A stretch of 64,000 nucleotides of DNA, taken from positions 6,200,001 to 6,264,000 of the forward strand of contig OX463849.1 in the NCBI GenBank assembly GCA_949825065.1. The letters are read 5' to 3'. The DNA is from Odontocerum albicorne. Its lineage: Eukaryota > Arthropoda > Insecta > Trichoptera > Odontoceridae. Below the pieces are notes generated by a model. The model saw only the letters and a list, made by a program, of their open reading frames with translations, ran no database searches and was not told the origin of the DNA. Below are positions 45,020-56,127 of this stretch, piece by piece (the stretch's first letter is position 1; the number at the start of each line of letters is the position of its first letter). Position numbers and translations under genes: made by a program.

Positions 45020-45640
45020 ATGAAAATTATATTGGTTGCCAGTGGTAAAAATATCTTTGACAATGCAAAAGTTGGATGTAAAAATATGAATGCATTTTGA
45101 AAGAAAGAGATAAATGAATGTGCATACGAGATAAATATAGCATGGAGAGCATTTATTAAAGCAATAAAATAGCGATGAGGCAATGAAACAAAAGAAAGAG
45201 TTTAAAAAATTAAAGAAGAAAATTAAAAGATAAGTTGAGGAAAAGAAAAAGAAACTTAGAGATGAAGAAGGCAGAAGTTAACACTGGCCTTACTGTGCTA
45301 AAAAATCCGCCAGCCACGGTGCTGGACGCTAAACGTCCAGTGAAAAAATTATATTTTAAATCAAAATTGTGCAAAACCTGCTAGGTTATTTTCTGTAATT
45401 AGCTATAAAAATCATTTTATTATGTATTAAAACGTCGAATAATCAAATGAAATATAAGTCCTGGTCACTCGCTATCCATCACAGGGGTGGCAAGTGTTAA
45501 GTATGAATGAGGAGATAAATATGAAAATATTTAGGAAGGATGTAATTAAAATGCGAAAAAATATTTTGAGTGGGACCATAGATAAGAATGAAAGAATTTT
45601 GTCATAAGAAGAGATTTGTTCACTCAAGATGGAAGGAATA
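45020..45640 (+). pseudogene. Possible LINE ORF piece, split by a MITE
   Basis: Lys/Glu-rich broken frames on both sides of 45282-45496 (MRQ...KKRKSLKN; MNEEINMKIFRKDVIKMRKN) resemble the linker between endonuclease and RT of RTE-like LINEs. Weak support. Confidence 0.3.
45282..45496. mobile_element. Second piggyBac-like MITE family, 215 bp
   Basis: TTAA at 45278-45281 and 45497-45500, tips CACTGGCCTTACTGTG and CATCACAGGGGTGGCAAGTG, inverted. It contains two stable hairpins: CAGC-CACGGT-GCTG and CTGGACG-CTAAA-CGTCCAG (45319-45342). Confidence 0.8.
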
Positions 45641-46260
45641 TTTCGAAGAAACGTACTAGAGTTGTGATAGTAGTAAAAACAATGGCGAGTCTAGTACAGC
45701 TGAATATTATTAACATTTAAATGTGTCTGAGATCAGACAGTCTATTAGAAGTAAAAATGTGATGAAGTGAGCACATAACTAAAAGTGTGTAATGGTTTAT
45801 GAATTATTGAGCGCCTGGAAGACTTGAGGATTGCAGGAAGTTAAATGTTGTACCAAAGATGCCAGAACACTCGCAATATATAGCGAAAAGGGCAAAAAGT
45901 CCTGACTCGCGAGGATATGTGTAATATCAATTCATTCGTAAGATAATCCTCAACATTTTCTAATTGGTGACAGGCCCTTAAAAGCCTTGGCAGTGACTAT
46001 TTTAACAGTTTATTTTCTAGTTGTTGGGGCATTATGACAACGGTCTCGAGACCTGGGGAAACCCCTAAGGACGACTTATACTGGAGTATTATTTACGAAT
46101 ATCCGGCTCTTAAACGCTACCAAATAAGACAACCTGAAAAATCTAGAGTTCGTAATATCCTTATCTCGCAACTCCACGCTTTTTTTATAATCAACGAACC
46201 TTAAAAATAATCAGGTTTATTGTAATCACTAATTTATTTATTTAACACTTTTATTCTAAA
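45641..46260. other. Stretch without recognised features
   Basis: Nothing supported. Confidence 0.4.
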
Positions 46261-46690
46261 TACAATCTGTCGGGTTTATGCTAGGCAGCAATCTCTTCCA
46301 TACAACCAGACAAAAGTAAATGAAGCAAGTTACATGGTTGCATAAATTATTCAAAAGACTATCCATCCCCATGAAATCCATAAACACATACGTGAGCATA
46401 TGCCCACGAACCCCACAAAACGGTGTCAATCACCCGAATATTATTTTTCATATAAAGTGAGATATCATCAATCAAAAGGAAAAAGGAAAGGATGGTGGAG
46501 AGGAAAGGAAAAATCGGGAATGAAACACGTTATTTTACTGACTAGAAATTAAGAGTTTTTTCAGTCGCTTCTTAAAGCATGCGAAGGACGGAGCTAGTCT
46601 TATATTGGTGTGTAACTGATTCTAGAGTCTCACTGCATGGACAGTAAAGGGCGACGTAAAAAAAGAAGAGTGGTGAACTGGAAAGGCCAA
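46261..46690 (-). pseudogene. LINE 3' end: tail, UTR and ORF terminus (family of 59669)
   Basis: On the minus strand the ORF end (46570-46690) matches 10824-10976, the UTR matches 59755-59950, and the extreme 3' end CTGGTTGTATGGAAGAGATT GCTGCCTAGCATAAACCCG matches 59965-60012. That same tail is found in the SINE. Confidence 0.8.
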
Positions 46691-46799
46691 TAGAAAAACT
46701 AATCACAAATATAAAAGGAAAACTCTGAGTTCCAACGAGAATTAAAACCGTGTTGAAAGACAAAGCGTCTTACCAACTAAGATATGTTCGTTAGAGACT

Positions 46800-47230
46800 T
46801 TTCCCTCTCATCTTTAAGAGAACATTTGAGTTTTGTTACCTTTTGAAATATTGTAAAAAAATATTTATCTTAATACGTTTTACTCACACTCTTATCGTAA
46901 TTAAGTCTATTTATGTATTAAAAAAAGAACTTTGAATTTAAAACCGCATATTTCCAGTTTACACTTTAATTGTTGTTCATAAAAATACAATCTTTATTTC
47001 TCCAATTAATTCATTAATATTATCATTAAGTATATCATATCCTGTCTTCACAGTGGGTCACAACCTAATTGTTGGTTAGTAGCGTGTTTCATATGCTTAT
47101 TATATAGGAAGACCACGAAACATTTGGATGGACCATGTGAAAGATATTTTGAAAGAAAATATATCAGTTGAAAAATAAATTTCAGCATTCTTTGGCGCTA
47201 CGAAGCAATTTGAATTTTGGATTCATTCTG
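46800..47230. other. Stretch with a LINE scrap
   Basis: 47105-47165 reads GRPRNIWMDHVKDILKENIS, a short in-frame scrap of the GRPRK-type LINE family. Nothing else supported. Confidence 0.45.
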
Positions 47231-47234
47231 AATA

Positions 47235-47615
47235 CTAACTTGATCAAAAAGGTTTTGGACCGGCCACCGTGTGGCGCTGTCAATCACCCGATTGGAATTC
47301 TTTTTTTTTTTGTTAGGTTACCACATATATCATTGACACTTCCTTTCAAATTTCAGCGTCATAGCTTGACATTTGTAAAAGTTACGCTGTACTGAGTACA
47401 TCGAACTTTGTGCGTGTTTTCGATTTTTTACAAGTTTGAAAATACCATCAACTGTGCATCAACGAGTTTGCATTAAATTTTGTGTGTTAAATTTTGTGTG
47501 TCAACGAGTTTTCATTAAATGGGGAGTACTTTGAAGGGGACCATATCGATTTTGATGAATAAACTTGTATTTTTGATTTTATGAATCAAGTCCTAGAATT
47601 TTTTGATCAAGGTAG
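47235..47615 (+). mobile_element. Internally deleted mariner-like element
   Basis: Tips CTA(A/C)CTTGATCAAAAA in inverted orientation with TA at 47233-47234 and 47616-47617. Near the right end the plus frame reads VNEFSLNGEYFEGDHIDFDE and a stop, the C-terminus of a mariner/maT-type transposase. Everything between the 5' UTR and that end is deleted. It is followed at once by the palindrome TACGAGGCCTCGTA (47621-47634). Confidence 0.75.
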
Positions 47616-47689
47616 TATAGTACGAGGCCTCGTATATGTCCAGTTGTAAATACGCTAGCTTTCCACTCGTGTTCAATTTCCGATGGTGC

Positions 47690-48275
47690 CAAAAAAAATA
47701 AGTAAAGGTGCCGTTCTGGTTAAAATTTATTATAAATATTAATAACTAATTATTAATAATATATATTAATTATAATAATTATTATAATAGTAATTAATGA
47801 ATAATAATATTATCATAATATTAATAATTTGATAATTAATAATAATAAAATAATAATTAATTAATACAATGTAATTATATCATATTATTATGTTATATTA
47901 AATAATTAATTTTATAATATTAATTAATATTATAATATGTAATATAATTACATTATATTAATTATATTTTATAATATTATAATAATTATACTATATTATA
48001 TTAATTATTAATATTATATTATATTATTTAATGATGATGTTATAAATATTATATTATTGTAGTGTACAATAATATAATTGTTATTATTTATAATATAATT
48101 AATAATAATTTAATTAAGATAATATAATTAATATATATATATAATGTATGTGATATAATTATACTTAATATAATATATATAATCCTAATAACAAAAAAAA
48201 AGAGAAGCGTTTCACTTTTCGTGACGTTCAGGCTAATTTGCTCTACCGCGCCTATAGAAGTTTCACTTCAAAAAT
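47690..48275 (-). mobile_element. A/T-only element, copy 2 (inverted)
   Basis: About 460 bp of almost pure A/T (47735-48195) ends on the right with GCGTTTCACTTTTCGTGACG, TTCAGGCTAATTTGCTCTAC, CGCGCCTATAGAAGTTTCAC, the reverse complement of the head at 41217. The distal end is not defined. Confidence 0.65.
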
Positions 48276-48605
48276 ATCATCTAGTAACATAACGTACAAG
48301 CGCTAGACGAGTGCTAAGTTTTGTCGCTTCACGTATTGCGTAGTATTGCCTAAACGAGCGATAAGAAATCATGAGCTCTATATCTATTCAAGGAAACAAA
48401 AAGAGAATATAGGGATAGGGGGTAGAAACACGTGAAGACGGTTTTGATGTTATTTTAGTAGAATAACAAATTAGTTTATTGTTTTATAAACCTTAGCTTA
48501 GTATCTATACTTATTTTGTGAATGTTTTAAAACCCTCTTTCTATAGGGCAACACAACAAGAGCCGCAATTTTAAATCAAGAAAAAAACTTTTTTTTATTG
48601 TTCAT

Positions 48606-48863
48606 GTTTATTGGTATCGTATAAATGCAATGACTCGAGTGATGTTGGATTTAATATAGTTTTCGGATTCTTGACGTATATTTGAAATTTAGTTTATTGG
48701 TATCGTATAAATGCAATGACTCGAGTGATGTTGGATTTAATATAGTTTTCGGATTCTTGACGTATACTTGAAATTTAGTTTATTGGTATCGTATAAATGC
48801 AATGACTCGAGTGATGTTGGATTTAATATAGTTTTCGGATTCTTGACGTATACTTGAAATTTA
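48606..48863. repeat. 86-bp direct triplication
   Basis: Three almost identical 86-bp units from GTTTATTGGTATCGTATAAA to ACTTGAAATTTA. Copies differ at only a base or two, so the expansion is recent. Confidence 0.95.
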
Positions 48864-49184
48864 ATATAATCTCAGAGAAAAAAATCTAAACCGGTTAAAT
48901 CACACGATAGTGGAGGCCAATTCTACGACCAGAAATTACACGGTCGGAGAACTTTTCCTGCAATAAAGCCATTGTTTCATCATCAGTATGAAAAATATCC
49001 TAGACCATCGTGCTAGAAAAACATGTTTTTCAAGTCCAAATCGTTCAATTCATGCCAAAAAAAGATTGAATCATGTCACGATATCAATTTCCATTGACCG
49101 AAGGTATTATTTCACAGGGTGGACTGCAATTTTAACAAGAAATGCTATTTTAAATTTGCCGCCATTTTTCAGCGGTCAAACGTA

Positions 49185-49352
49185 AAGTACCCGGCGGTGA
49201 GTAATACACATAATTTGTAAAGCGTGTTCTCTTTCGCACGATGCGCTAACAGTCCGGTCCGGTAACGATTGACAAATCGCGACGGAGCAAGGGTATTAAT
49301 GACAGAGACGATGCTCTACAAACGAAGTGTATTACTTACTGCCGAGTACTTG
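49185..49352. mobile_element. TA-type MITE (CAGTACCCGG family), deleted copy
   Basis: Tips AAGTACCCGGCGGTGAGTAA and ACTTACTGCCGAGTACTT; the inner arms are shortened on both sides compared with other copies. Confidence 0.85.
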
Positions 49353-49649
49353 GATAATATTTATAATGGACATTCGTCATCTACATCACTTAAAAATTAA
49401 TCATGCAACGTTACACAATTGTAGAGCTTAATTTAAATTAAACATTGCAGTTCTTGTTGTGCAACCCTATATGTGTGTATATATAGTATGCGATATCTAC
49501 AAATCTTCAACACCTCAAACATACTTGTACCTATAGCTGCTTATAATAATTTTCAAGTAACATACCTGCGTGCTCCTGTATATTTGTTCATCAGAACTTT
49601 CCTAACAAATCACAATGATTTATTTGTGGAAATATGTTTGTGTTTGCAG

Positions 49650-49811
49650 ACTTGCCAGAGTGGAACTACGACGGTAGTTCCACAAACCAGGCCACTGGAG
49701 AGAACTCCGACATCTACCTGTTCCCCCAAGCGATCTACAAGGATCCCTTCAAGAGGGGGAACGCCATCCTCGTCATGTGTGATACATACAAATACAATTA
49801 CGAGACCACAG
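49650..49811 (+). CDS. Glutamine synthetase, second coding exon
   Basis: 162 bases between TTTGCAG and GTAAAT, phase 1 at both ends. It encodes (D)[38 protein letters not shown] and [15 protein letters not shown], completing the beta-grasp domain. The Asp of WNYDGSS corresponds to human Asp63, which reaches the active site of the neighbouring subunit. The next residues should begin the catalytic domain (metal and ATP sites), not found in this window. Residue spacing agrees with animal GS; no disruption. Confidence 0.96.
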
Positions 49812-49984
49812 GTAAATATCATACTTGTTGGTAAACTATCAATTGAATATAATTATGCTAAAAGGAACCAACCCAAATCATACATGTTCTAAGATTTTTA
49901 AGAACCCTAGAGTTGTTTTTTCTTGCCTTATATGAAAATTACACACATACACACCATCACACCGTTTAGCTGTCAAGGTAAGAA

Positions 49985-50245
49985 GATAGAAGAGAAACTT
50001 TCCTATCACAACACACGTCTTTTGCCTTTTCCACATTCATACACTTTCTTATACAATACTTTTATATTTCGTTGTTTCAAAATATCATTCAACTGTATCT
50101 TTTTTGGTATTCCTCTGCCACAGCTACCACAAACAGTTGCACTGTACATTTGTTACTTTTTCTTCATTCGTTCGTTCTGTGTCTTCAAATCATTTCATAT
50201 TAATCTTCTTAATACATCAGCCTTAATTTCACGTTCATTCCTAAC
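49985..50245 (-). pseudogene. LINE ORF tail (GRPRK-type family)
   Basis: The minus strand gives CGRGIPKKIQLNDILKQRNI and KVYECGKGK-like pieces, aligned with 58265-58520. Confidence 0.6.
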
Positions 50246-50514
50246 CACATAATTCCGTATTCTGTCATAAAAAGTAACGTATTAATATTTATTATTTTAT
50301 TTATTTATTCATATGGTACCCTTAAAACGATTCAGATTTGTGGAAAAGCGTTGCTAGGAAACAACATTGTACTCAGCTCTATTCATTGACTTTGCACGTC
50401 ACTCACGCGACTTTTTCAAAAAAAAAATATCTCTATAGCAAAATTTGTAAACATATAATAGCAATTGGTGAGTATTGTTATCACTTTTACCAGACCCTTG
50501 ATTTTACTTTTCTT

Positions 50515-50600
50515 TTCAGGTACTATCGGGAATCGAACCCGAGATCCTCAGATGAATGTTAAGCGTCTTACCAAGTAAACCTTGGAAGTCGCCAATTGAT
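50515..50600 (-). mobile_element. tRNA-like SINE head
   Basis: The minus strand carries CTTGGTAAGACGCTTAACAT and the B-box GGTTCGATTCCC. Same spacing as the main SINE head, but the sequence between boxes differs, so it may be another tRNA-derived family. No cloverleaf that would make it a functional tRNA. Confidence 0.6.
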
Positions 50601-50904
50601 ATTAATAAACACACAACATTGATTTGTGTTTTTTTTATACTATTTCAAATAAAACAAAATATATCGATTTGTAGTTTGGTTCCTTTTTGAAAATATATGT
50701 CGATTTAGGCCCTTACGCAAAACATTCTCTCACTGAAATGATAAACCTTTGGATCGAGTGCTGAGAACACATTTTAGTTGAAAAATTCAATTTCACCATG
50801 TTAAGTGAAAATAATTCAAACCGTTCAAATTTCAGTACATTATAATAGGTTTATGGCCAATTTTAACCTTTTTATTCTTCTTATTGTTCATCTTATCTTA
50901 GGCC

Positions 50905-51035
50905 TGTTATGGTCCTTCATCATTGTTTGCCTCTTGCGACGTCGACTGCCAGCTGTCTTTCCATCTTTTGGGAGGTCGTCCTGGAGGTCTGCTTGCTTGG
51001 GGGATACTGTCCCTGGCCATTCTTACGGCTCTTAA
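50905..51035 (-). pseudogene. LINE ORF fragment (same as 28225-28375)
   Basis: Over about 130 bp it is nearly identical to 28240-28370 and ends at the same point, ACGGCTCTT. G+C-rich against its background. Confidence 0.65.
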
Positions 51036-51039
51036 GAAG

Positions 51040-52300
51040 TGGTCCCTTTACCCTATGTTTGGTTTTAACATTGCGAGCTGTTTGAGATACACAACACCCA
51101 AGTTTGAATTCATGCAAAAACATCCACGTAATCAATTTTCACACAACAAAGAAAATGAAGTAATGCAAATTAAATACCCGACTCAAATAAATAAAGCGGA
51201 TTCCTAACTCTCAAACAAAAACGAGTAAACAAAAATTTCCTAGCAAATAACAAATCTTTCTAGCAAATAACAAGTATGTCCTAGCAAATAACATTCGAAA
51301 TGGTAAAATATTAAAATCGACCTTTTTACCCAAAAAACCTTATAATATTGTCTTATATTAAGAACATAATAAATGCCCATATTAAATATTGATGTTAAAC
51401 TTGGACTTGGCAGAATGATAAAGTTTCGATCATTGCCATGAAAGTGCGGGCACTTAGAAAAAATGTGAAGTGACAATGTTTTATTTAAAATATTAAAAAA
51501 AAAGACTCTATTTTGCTGATTAACATACATTAATCCCCTCGTCAAGTGTTTTATGTCTCTTATCTTGAGACTATTTAGTCCCCGACTGAAAAAGTGAGAT
51601 TATATTAGTAATAACAAAGTAATTTATTATTCTTAAAATTACAATTTACAAAGCGCCGTTAAGAAAGCAAACTTCTCATTAAGGGCGCTCTGTCAATGTT
51701 CGAAAGAAGACGAAGCAAAAGCATTGAATTTTATTACAATTTCGTTGTACATGACTGGAAGAAGCGTTTTACTGTCTAGGCCACGGAGGTCGTCCGAATA
51801 TAAATTATATAAATTCATTTGTGGCTTAAAATGTTGAAGACCTCCGAAAATTCATGTTACTGAAATGGTAATACATCACGCGTGCTTTCAAACAAATACA
51901 ATTAGGGGTCCCGAATGTAAATGTTATTGCTTGGCGCTTGAGTGCCTCAACTAAACATATTCTTGATTCATCCCTTAGCGCTTCTTCGGGAATCTTTATT
52001 TAAGAGAAAGCAGACAAACTTAAAATCTCGCTAATAATATGAATCATAGTTTAAGACAATAGTGATGAATACAATAACTCATTCTACTGTCTCGTAGTTA
52101 TTTTATGAATGAAAACGTCTTTCTGTTTTCGAAGCAGAAAAGGAGAAGCGAAGCGATTTCTCTTAATCTTGTGCTTTTGAATGACATAGTGAAGCATATT
52201 GAAATACTTCCAGTTTTCTGAGAGTTGAATATTTTCCAGAAAGTCTAATAATTTTATTATAATTCATGAGAGTAAAGTTGGAATTGAATTTCTTAAATTA
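51040..52300. other. Stretch without recognised genes
   Basis: A scrap of SINE head (GGCCACGGAGGTCGTC, 51779) and the repeated phrase TAGCAAATAACAA (51241-51290, three times). Otherwise nothing. Confidence 0.4.
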
Positions 52301-52682
52301 ATATATTTGTTGATATATACATACATGTACATATCACGTAAACAATCACACCATGTCCTTTTTAAGATATCCAGAGATGACATAGGCCTCTTTACCTTTG
52401 AATCCAGGTCTCGCTTGGTGCATATCTACATATCTCGTCGTACATGCTTTTCTGTGTCTCAATTTTTTTACATCTCTCTTAGTCTTTTTTTTTCAACAAT
52501 CTCCTTCCACTATTTCCTCGGTCTACATACCCTTTCTCTTCCTTTATTTCAGGCATATGTATATATGTTTCGTAAGTCTTTCACAACTCATTCTGTCAAT
52601 GTGGCCAGACTATCTCAAGTCCCTTTTCATATACTTTTATTATCCACTTCTAACAAAAAGTTATCCTATATCCGATATTTTT

Positions 52683-52805
52683 TTTAAACCTGGCGAGTTT
52701 ATTGCCATGTGGCAATCTCTTCCAACCAACCAAAAATATGTTTTTTTTTATAGGCCTTAAGTGAAAACCAGACTGGAATCCTATTTAACAAAAATCTGGG
52801 TTTTT
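52683..52805 (-). mobile_element. tRNA-derived SINE, head missing
   Basis: TTTTTTAAACCTGGCGAGTT through GACTGGAATCCTATTTAACA and AAAATCTGGG; stops before the B-box, continuing into unrelated sequence. Confidence 0.85.
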
Positions 52806-53269
52806 TGTCTAGTATCGAACAATACGAGATGTTCTTCCCAAGGTATACATACCAATTCGCCAATTTCCTATTGGGGAAAGAAGAGAAGACAGAGTGCCAA
52901 AATTTCCAATCATCACATACTTCCTTCCCCTCTACATCCATAGAGATCGTATCGTTTCCCCTACTCCTTACCTTTTCTAATTTAAATTCAAATTAATTTG
53001 GTCCAACCATAGTTTTTCTACCTTCACTTCTTCTTTTGCTTATAAAAATGTAAAAAAAAAACGTGCCTCGACAAAAAGTAGCATTAAAAAAGGCGTGATG
53101 TAGCCAAAATTAAAGAAAAAAACAGTAAAAAGTGTTTGTTAAATAGAATAGTATGCGTGGCAAGTTGTATGAACGTAACAGAAATGAATTATGTGTGTCA
53201 GAGTGACACAATGAAGGGGATATCGAGATATTAATAAGGACATAATGTGCTTGATTCCACGCACACTGC

Positions 53270-54797
53270 AATGAAGTATTGTCATGTGATGTCAAATTCG
53301 ATGGTTGTCTTTCATATCCCTTTACAGCTACAAGCGGTGTACCCCAAGGATCGCATCTAGGACCAATAATATTTCTCTTATTCGTTAATGATATAGTTGA
53401 CACACTAAGTGATGTAGAGATTTTACTTTTTGCTGATGATTTTAAAATGTTCAAAGTCATAAATAATACTGCTGATTGCCTTAAATTTTTTTTTAAATAA
53501 ATTACAACAATGGTGTACCACCAATAAACTGCACTTAAACCTGAGTGAGTTCATTAGTTTTTATAGAAATAAAAACCCAATTAATCACGAGTATTCGCTA
53601 AATCAATATATATTGAAACGTGTAGCTTCTATAAGAGACTTAGGAATTATATTTGATGAAAAACTTTCATTTATAGAATATGTGAACAAAATCCCTCGGG
53701 AGAGTTCAAAAATCTTGGGATTTGTACTAAGAACTGCCCAACATTTCTCGGATTTTCGATCATTAAAACTCCTGTACTGCTCTTTGGTATGTAGCCGCCT
53801 TGACTTCAACTCATCAATATGGTCTCCTCATTACGCCGCCCATGCACAAACTTTAAAACGTGTACAAAGCAAATTTCTAAGATTCATAAGTTTTGAACTT
53901 GGAATACCACATGAACAAAGAAATTATCCCAACTTATTAAATGCAATGAAACTCTGAAGCTGTGTGACAGAAGAAAAACAGCCGATATACGAGTATACAA
54001 AATCATTCACTCAGTGATTGATGCACCTCACTTACTCGCAAGCATTTCATTTCGTATTCCCACTAGATCCACAAGACAGCTCAATCCCTTTTATACCGAA
54101 AATTGCTATACTAATTATAAAATCAACTCCTCTATAATTCGTATGCAAAGACTTGGAAACGAGTTTTGCAATAATTTAGATATTTTTAATATAAGTATAT
54201 ATAGTATAGTGTTCGCCAGAATATCACAACAATATTTAGAAATAGCTACTAACTTTGTGCTCTCCTTTATTAATATAAATAACGTAATATAAACAAAACA
54301 TTAAGGACAATACTTTGCCTCTGGAGTTGAGTAACCCTGCATCAACATGTATGAAGGTTTTGATTCTGCAAAGCAACTTGCATCTCGTTCTACTAATGAG
54401 GCAATGTGTTTTTTATATCTCAATATCAATCCATATAATTCCCACAAAATTCTCAAAAAATCCAATATTTGTTCTTTGTATGCGTTATTCCACTAAAAAC
54501 AAATCTGAGTACTTTACCTCTATAAAATAAGTCTTCGATAATTCCGTAAGTCTGCTTGGTGAAGTTTGGTAATATTTTGTGATATACATACATAACATAT
54601 ATTGAACTTAAATATACATATAATTATTAAATAATTATAAAACAATCACTGTAATTTATTATTACTACTGCTTTTGTATCTTCATGTTAGTTTAAGATAA
54701 AGTTTTGTATTATTTGTCAATAATTTTAAGGATAACTTGTCATATGTTCATTTGTATATAAAGACACTGTTGTGTCGTTAATTAAATAAATAAATCT
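53270..54797 (+). pseudogene. LINE (Jockey-like): RT domain to 3' tail
   Basis: The first piece has SGVPQGSHLGPIIFLLFVND and LLFADDFKMFK, RT motifs with the catalytic FADD. After a frameshift: LGIIFDEKLSF, LKLLYCSLVCSRLDFNSSIW, QSKFLRFISFELGI; then RIPTRSTRQLNPFY, and FVLCMRYSTKNKSEYFTSIK near 54475. The 3' UTR ends in TTAATTAAATAAATAAAT at 54797. Several frameshifts and stops make it inactive. Its 3' end recurs at 13131 and 14205. Confidence 0.88.
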
Positions 54798-55002
54798 CTA
54801 CCAATCTCGATAGAGACATGACGTGAGAATGATATCGCAATTGTTATGCTTGATTTCATGGAAATCGCAATGAAGTCGAGATTTCAATAGGGATATGGCG
54901 TGATGATTATACTGTCCTTATTTTTATGCTTGATTTCATGCATACGAGTACTTAGGAAGCACTTGAAAAGGACCCCGACGAAGTCTTAGCAAAATGTATC
55001 TT

Positions 55003-55370
55003 ATATTATTTATAGTTAATGCATTAACATTGTGGAGGTTTAAAGACATTGTAATTTGTTTTTTCAGACACTGTTTATTCCCCTTTATGTAACAGTACAC
55101 CCCTACCGGTTTCCAGTTTTATACCGTTACATAAAGTGTAATATACAATGTTTGATAAAACAAATTACATTTTTGTATGTACTAGAGAACGTAGAAAACT
55201 ACAAACCATTTGCTGGATTTAAGTTAAGGAATTAAAAAAAAGTTTTCTTTTTTCAACAGTAATTAAATATACAAAAAGTGCTTTCTTAGAGCACCTGACA
55301 TGAACCGGAATTATTTACTGGAATATACAATAAAGTGGAATAATCATTGTTTGGTAAAACAAATTACAAA
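55003..55370. mobile_element. Foldback Penelope-type terminal repeat, decayed, plus tail scrap
   Basis: Minus arm (AGTTAATGCATTAACATTGT... CCCTACCGGTTTCC) and a short plus arm (TACCGTTACATAAAGTGTAA). The hammerhead-like core is deleted. A scrap at 55325-55370 (AAAGTGGAATAATCATTG) is a further fragment. Confidence 0.75.
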
Positions 55371-55379
55371 ACGTATTTT

Positions 55380-56125
55380 TATATTATGTATGAAGACTAC
55401 ACACATATATCATACACTACACTACACTTTAATCCAATTAAATCGCTACCATATATCGGAAGATTCATAAAGATTTCTTTGTAGTTTTTCTCCCCCTGGT
55501 AATTTTTCTGTTTTTTTTTTACCATATATATTTTCTTGCCACCACATTTCGATGCGCGGAAATACCTCACCAACCGCCATCTTTCTATTCTAACTATTTA
55601 TTTATTTTACAATATTTTTAATTTGTCAATAATATTGGGTTCGAATCCCGATATAGAGCGCCCTTGAGAAGTGTCTGCTCTCGAAACATTGCTATAGAAG
55701 TGATCTTCTCATTATTATTAATATTTTATTACAATGACGTGGAGATCTATTATTTCTGCCTAATACAATAAGAACATGACGTGATGATTTTTTGCTTCAT
55801 TTCATGCATATTGCAATATCCGTATGGTATTACTTGTAACAGCTTTGATTATATACCTACTGCATGTATCAAGTCTGTAATTATAATTTATGAGCCCACG
55901 CCATATATCATTCTTTTTTATGACATAATAACACGTCTCTTTGTGCAATAATAAGCCTCGTTGTTCTTATCTTAGTTTCCATTCTGCAAATATTCCTATT
56001 TAAATAAATGATTTTTATACTTTGATGTTACCGTGGCGTCAAATATTTGACGAAATCGTTAAATAACATTTTGCTCACCTGATTATTTATTAAAAAAATG
56101 TTCTAATATTTCTACATATAAAACA
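55380..56125. other. Stretch without recognised features
   Basis: The phrase GGGTTCGAATCCCGATA at 55628 looks like an isolated B-box. The phrase TGCTT(G/C)ATTTCATGCATA occurs here (55790) and at 54930. Confidence 0.35.
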
Positions 56126-56127
56126 TA

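Larger units (their letters stand above)
28667..49649 (+). other. GS intron, about 21 kb
   Basis: Bounded by GTAAGA and TTTGCAG, phase 1 on both sides: the last G of the first exon plus AC of the next gives Asp before LPEWNYDG. It is filled with the repeats listed separately. No further GS-like frame was seen inside, and the protein is continuous across it. Confidence 0.85.

Noticed and set aside
52307..52760. Two overlapping long frames of 120-126 codons
   Set aside because: Ser/Phe/Leu-rich antisense translation of an old LINE tail and a SINE; not coding.
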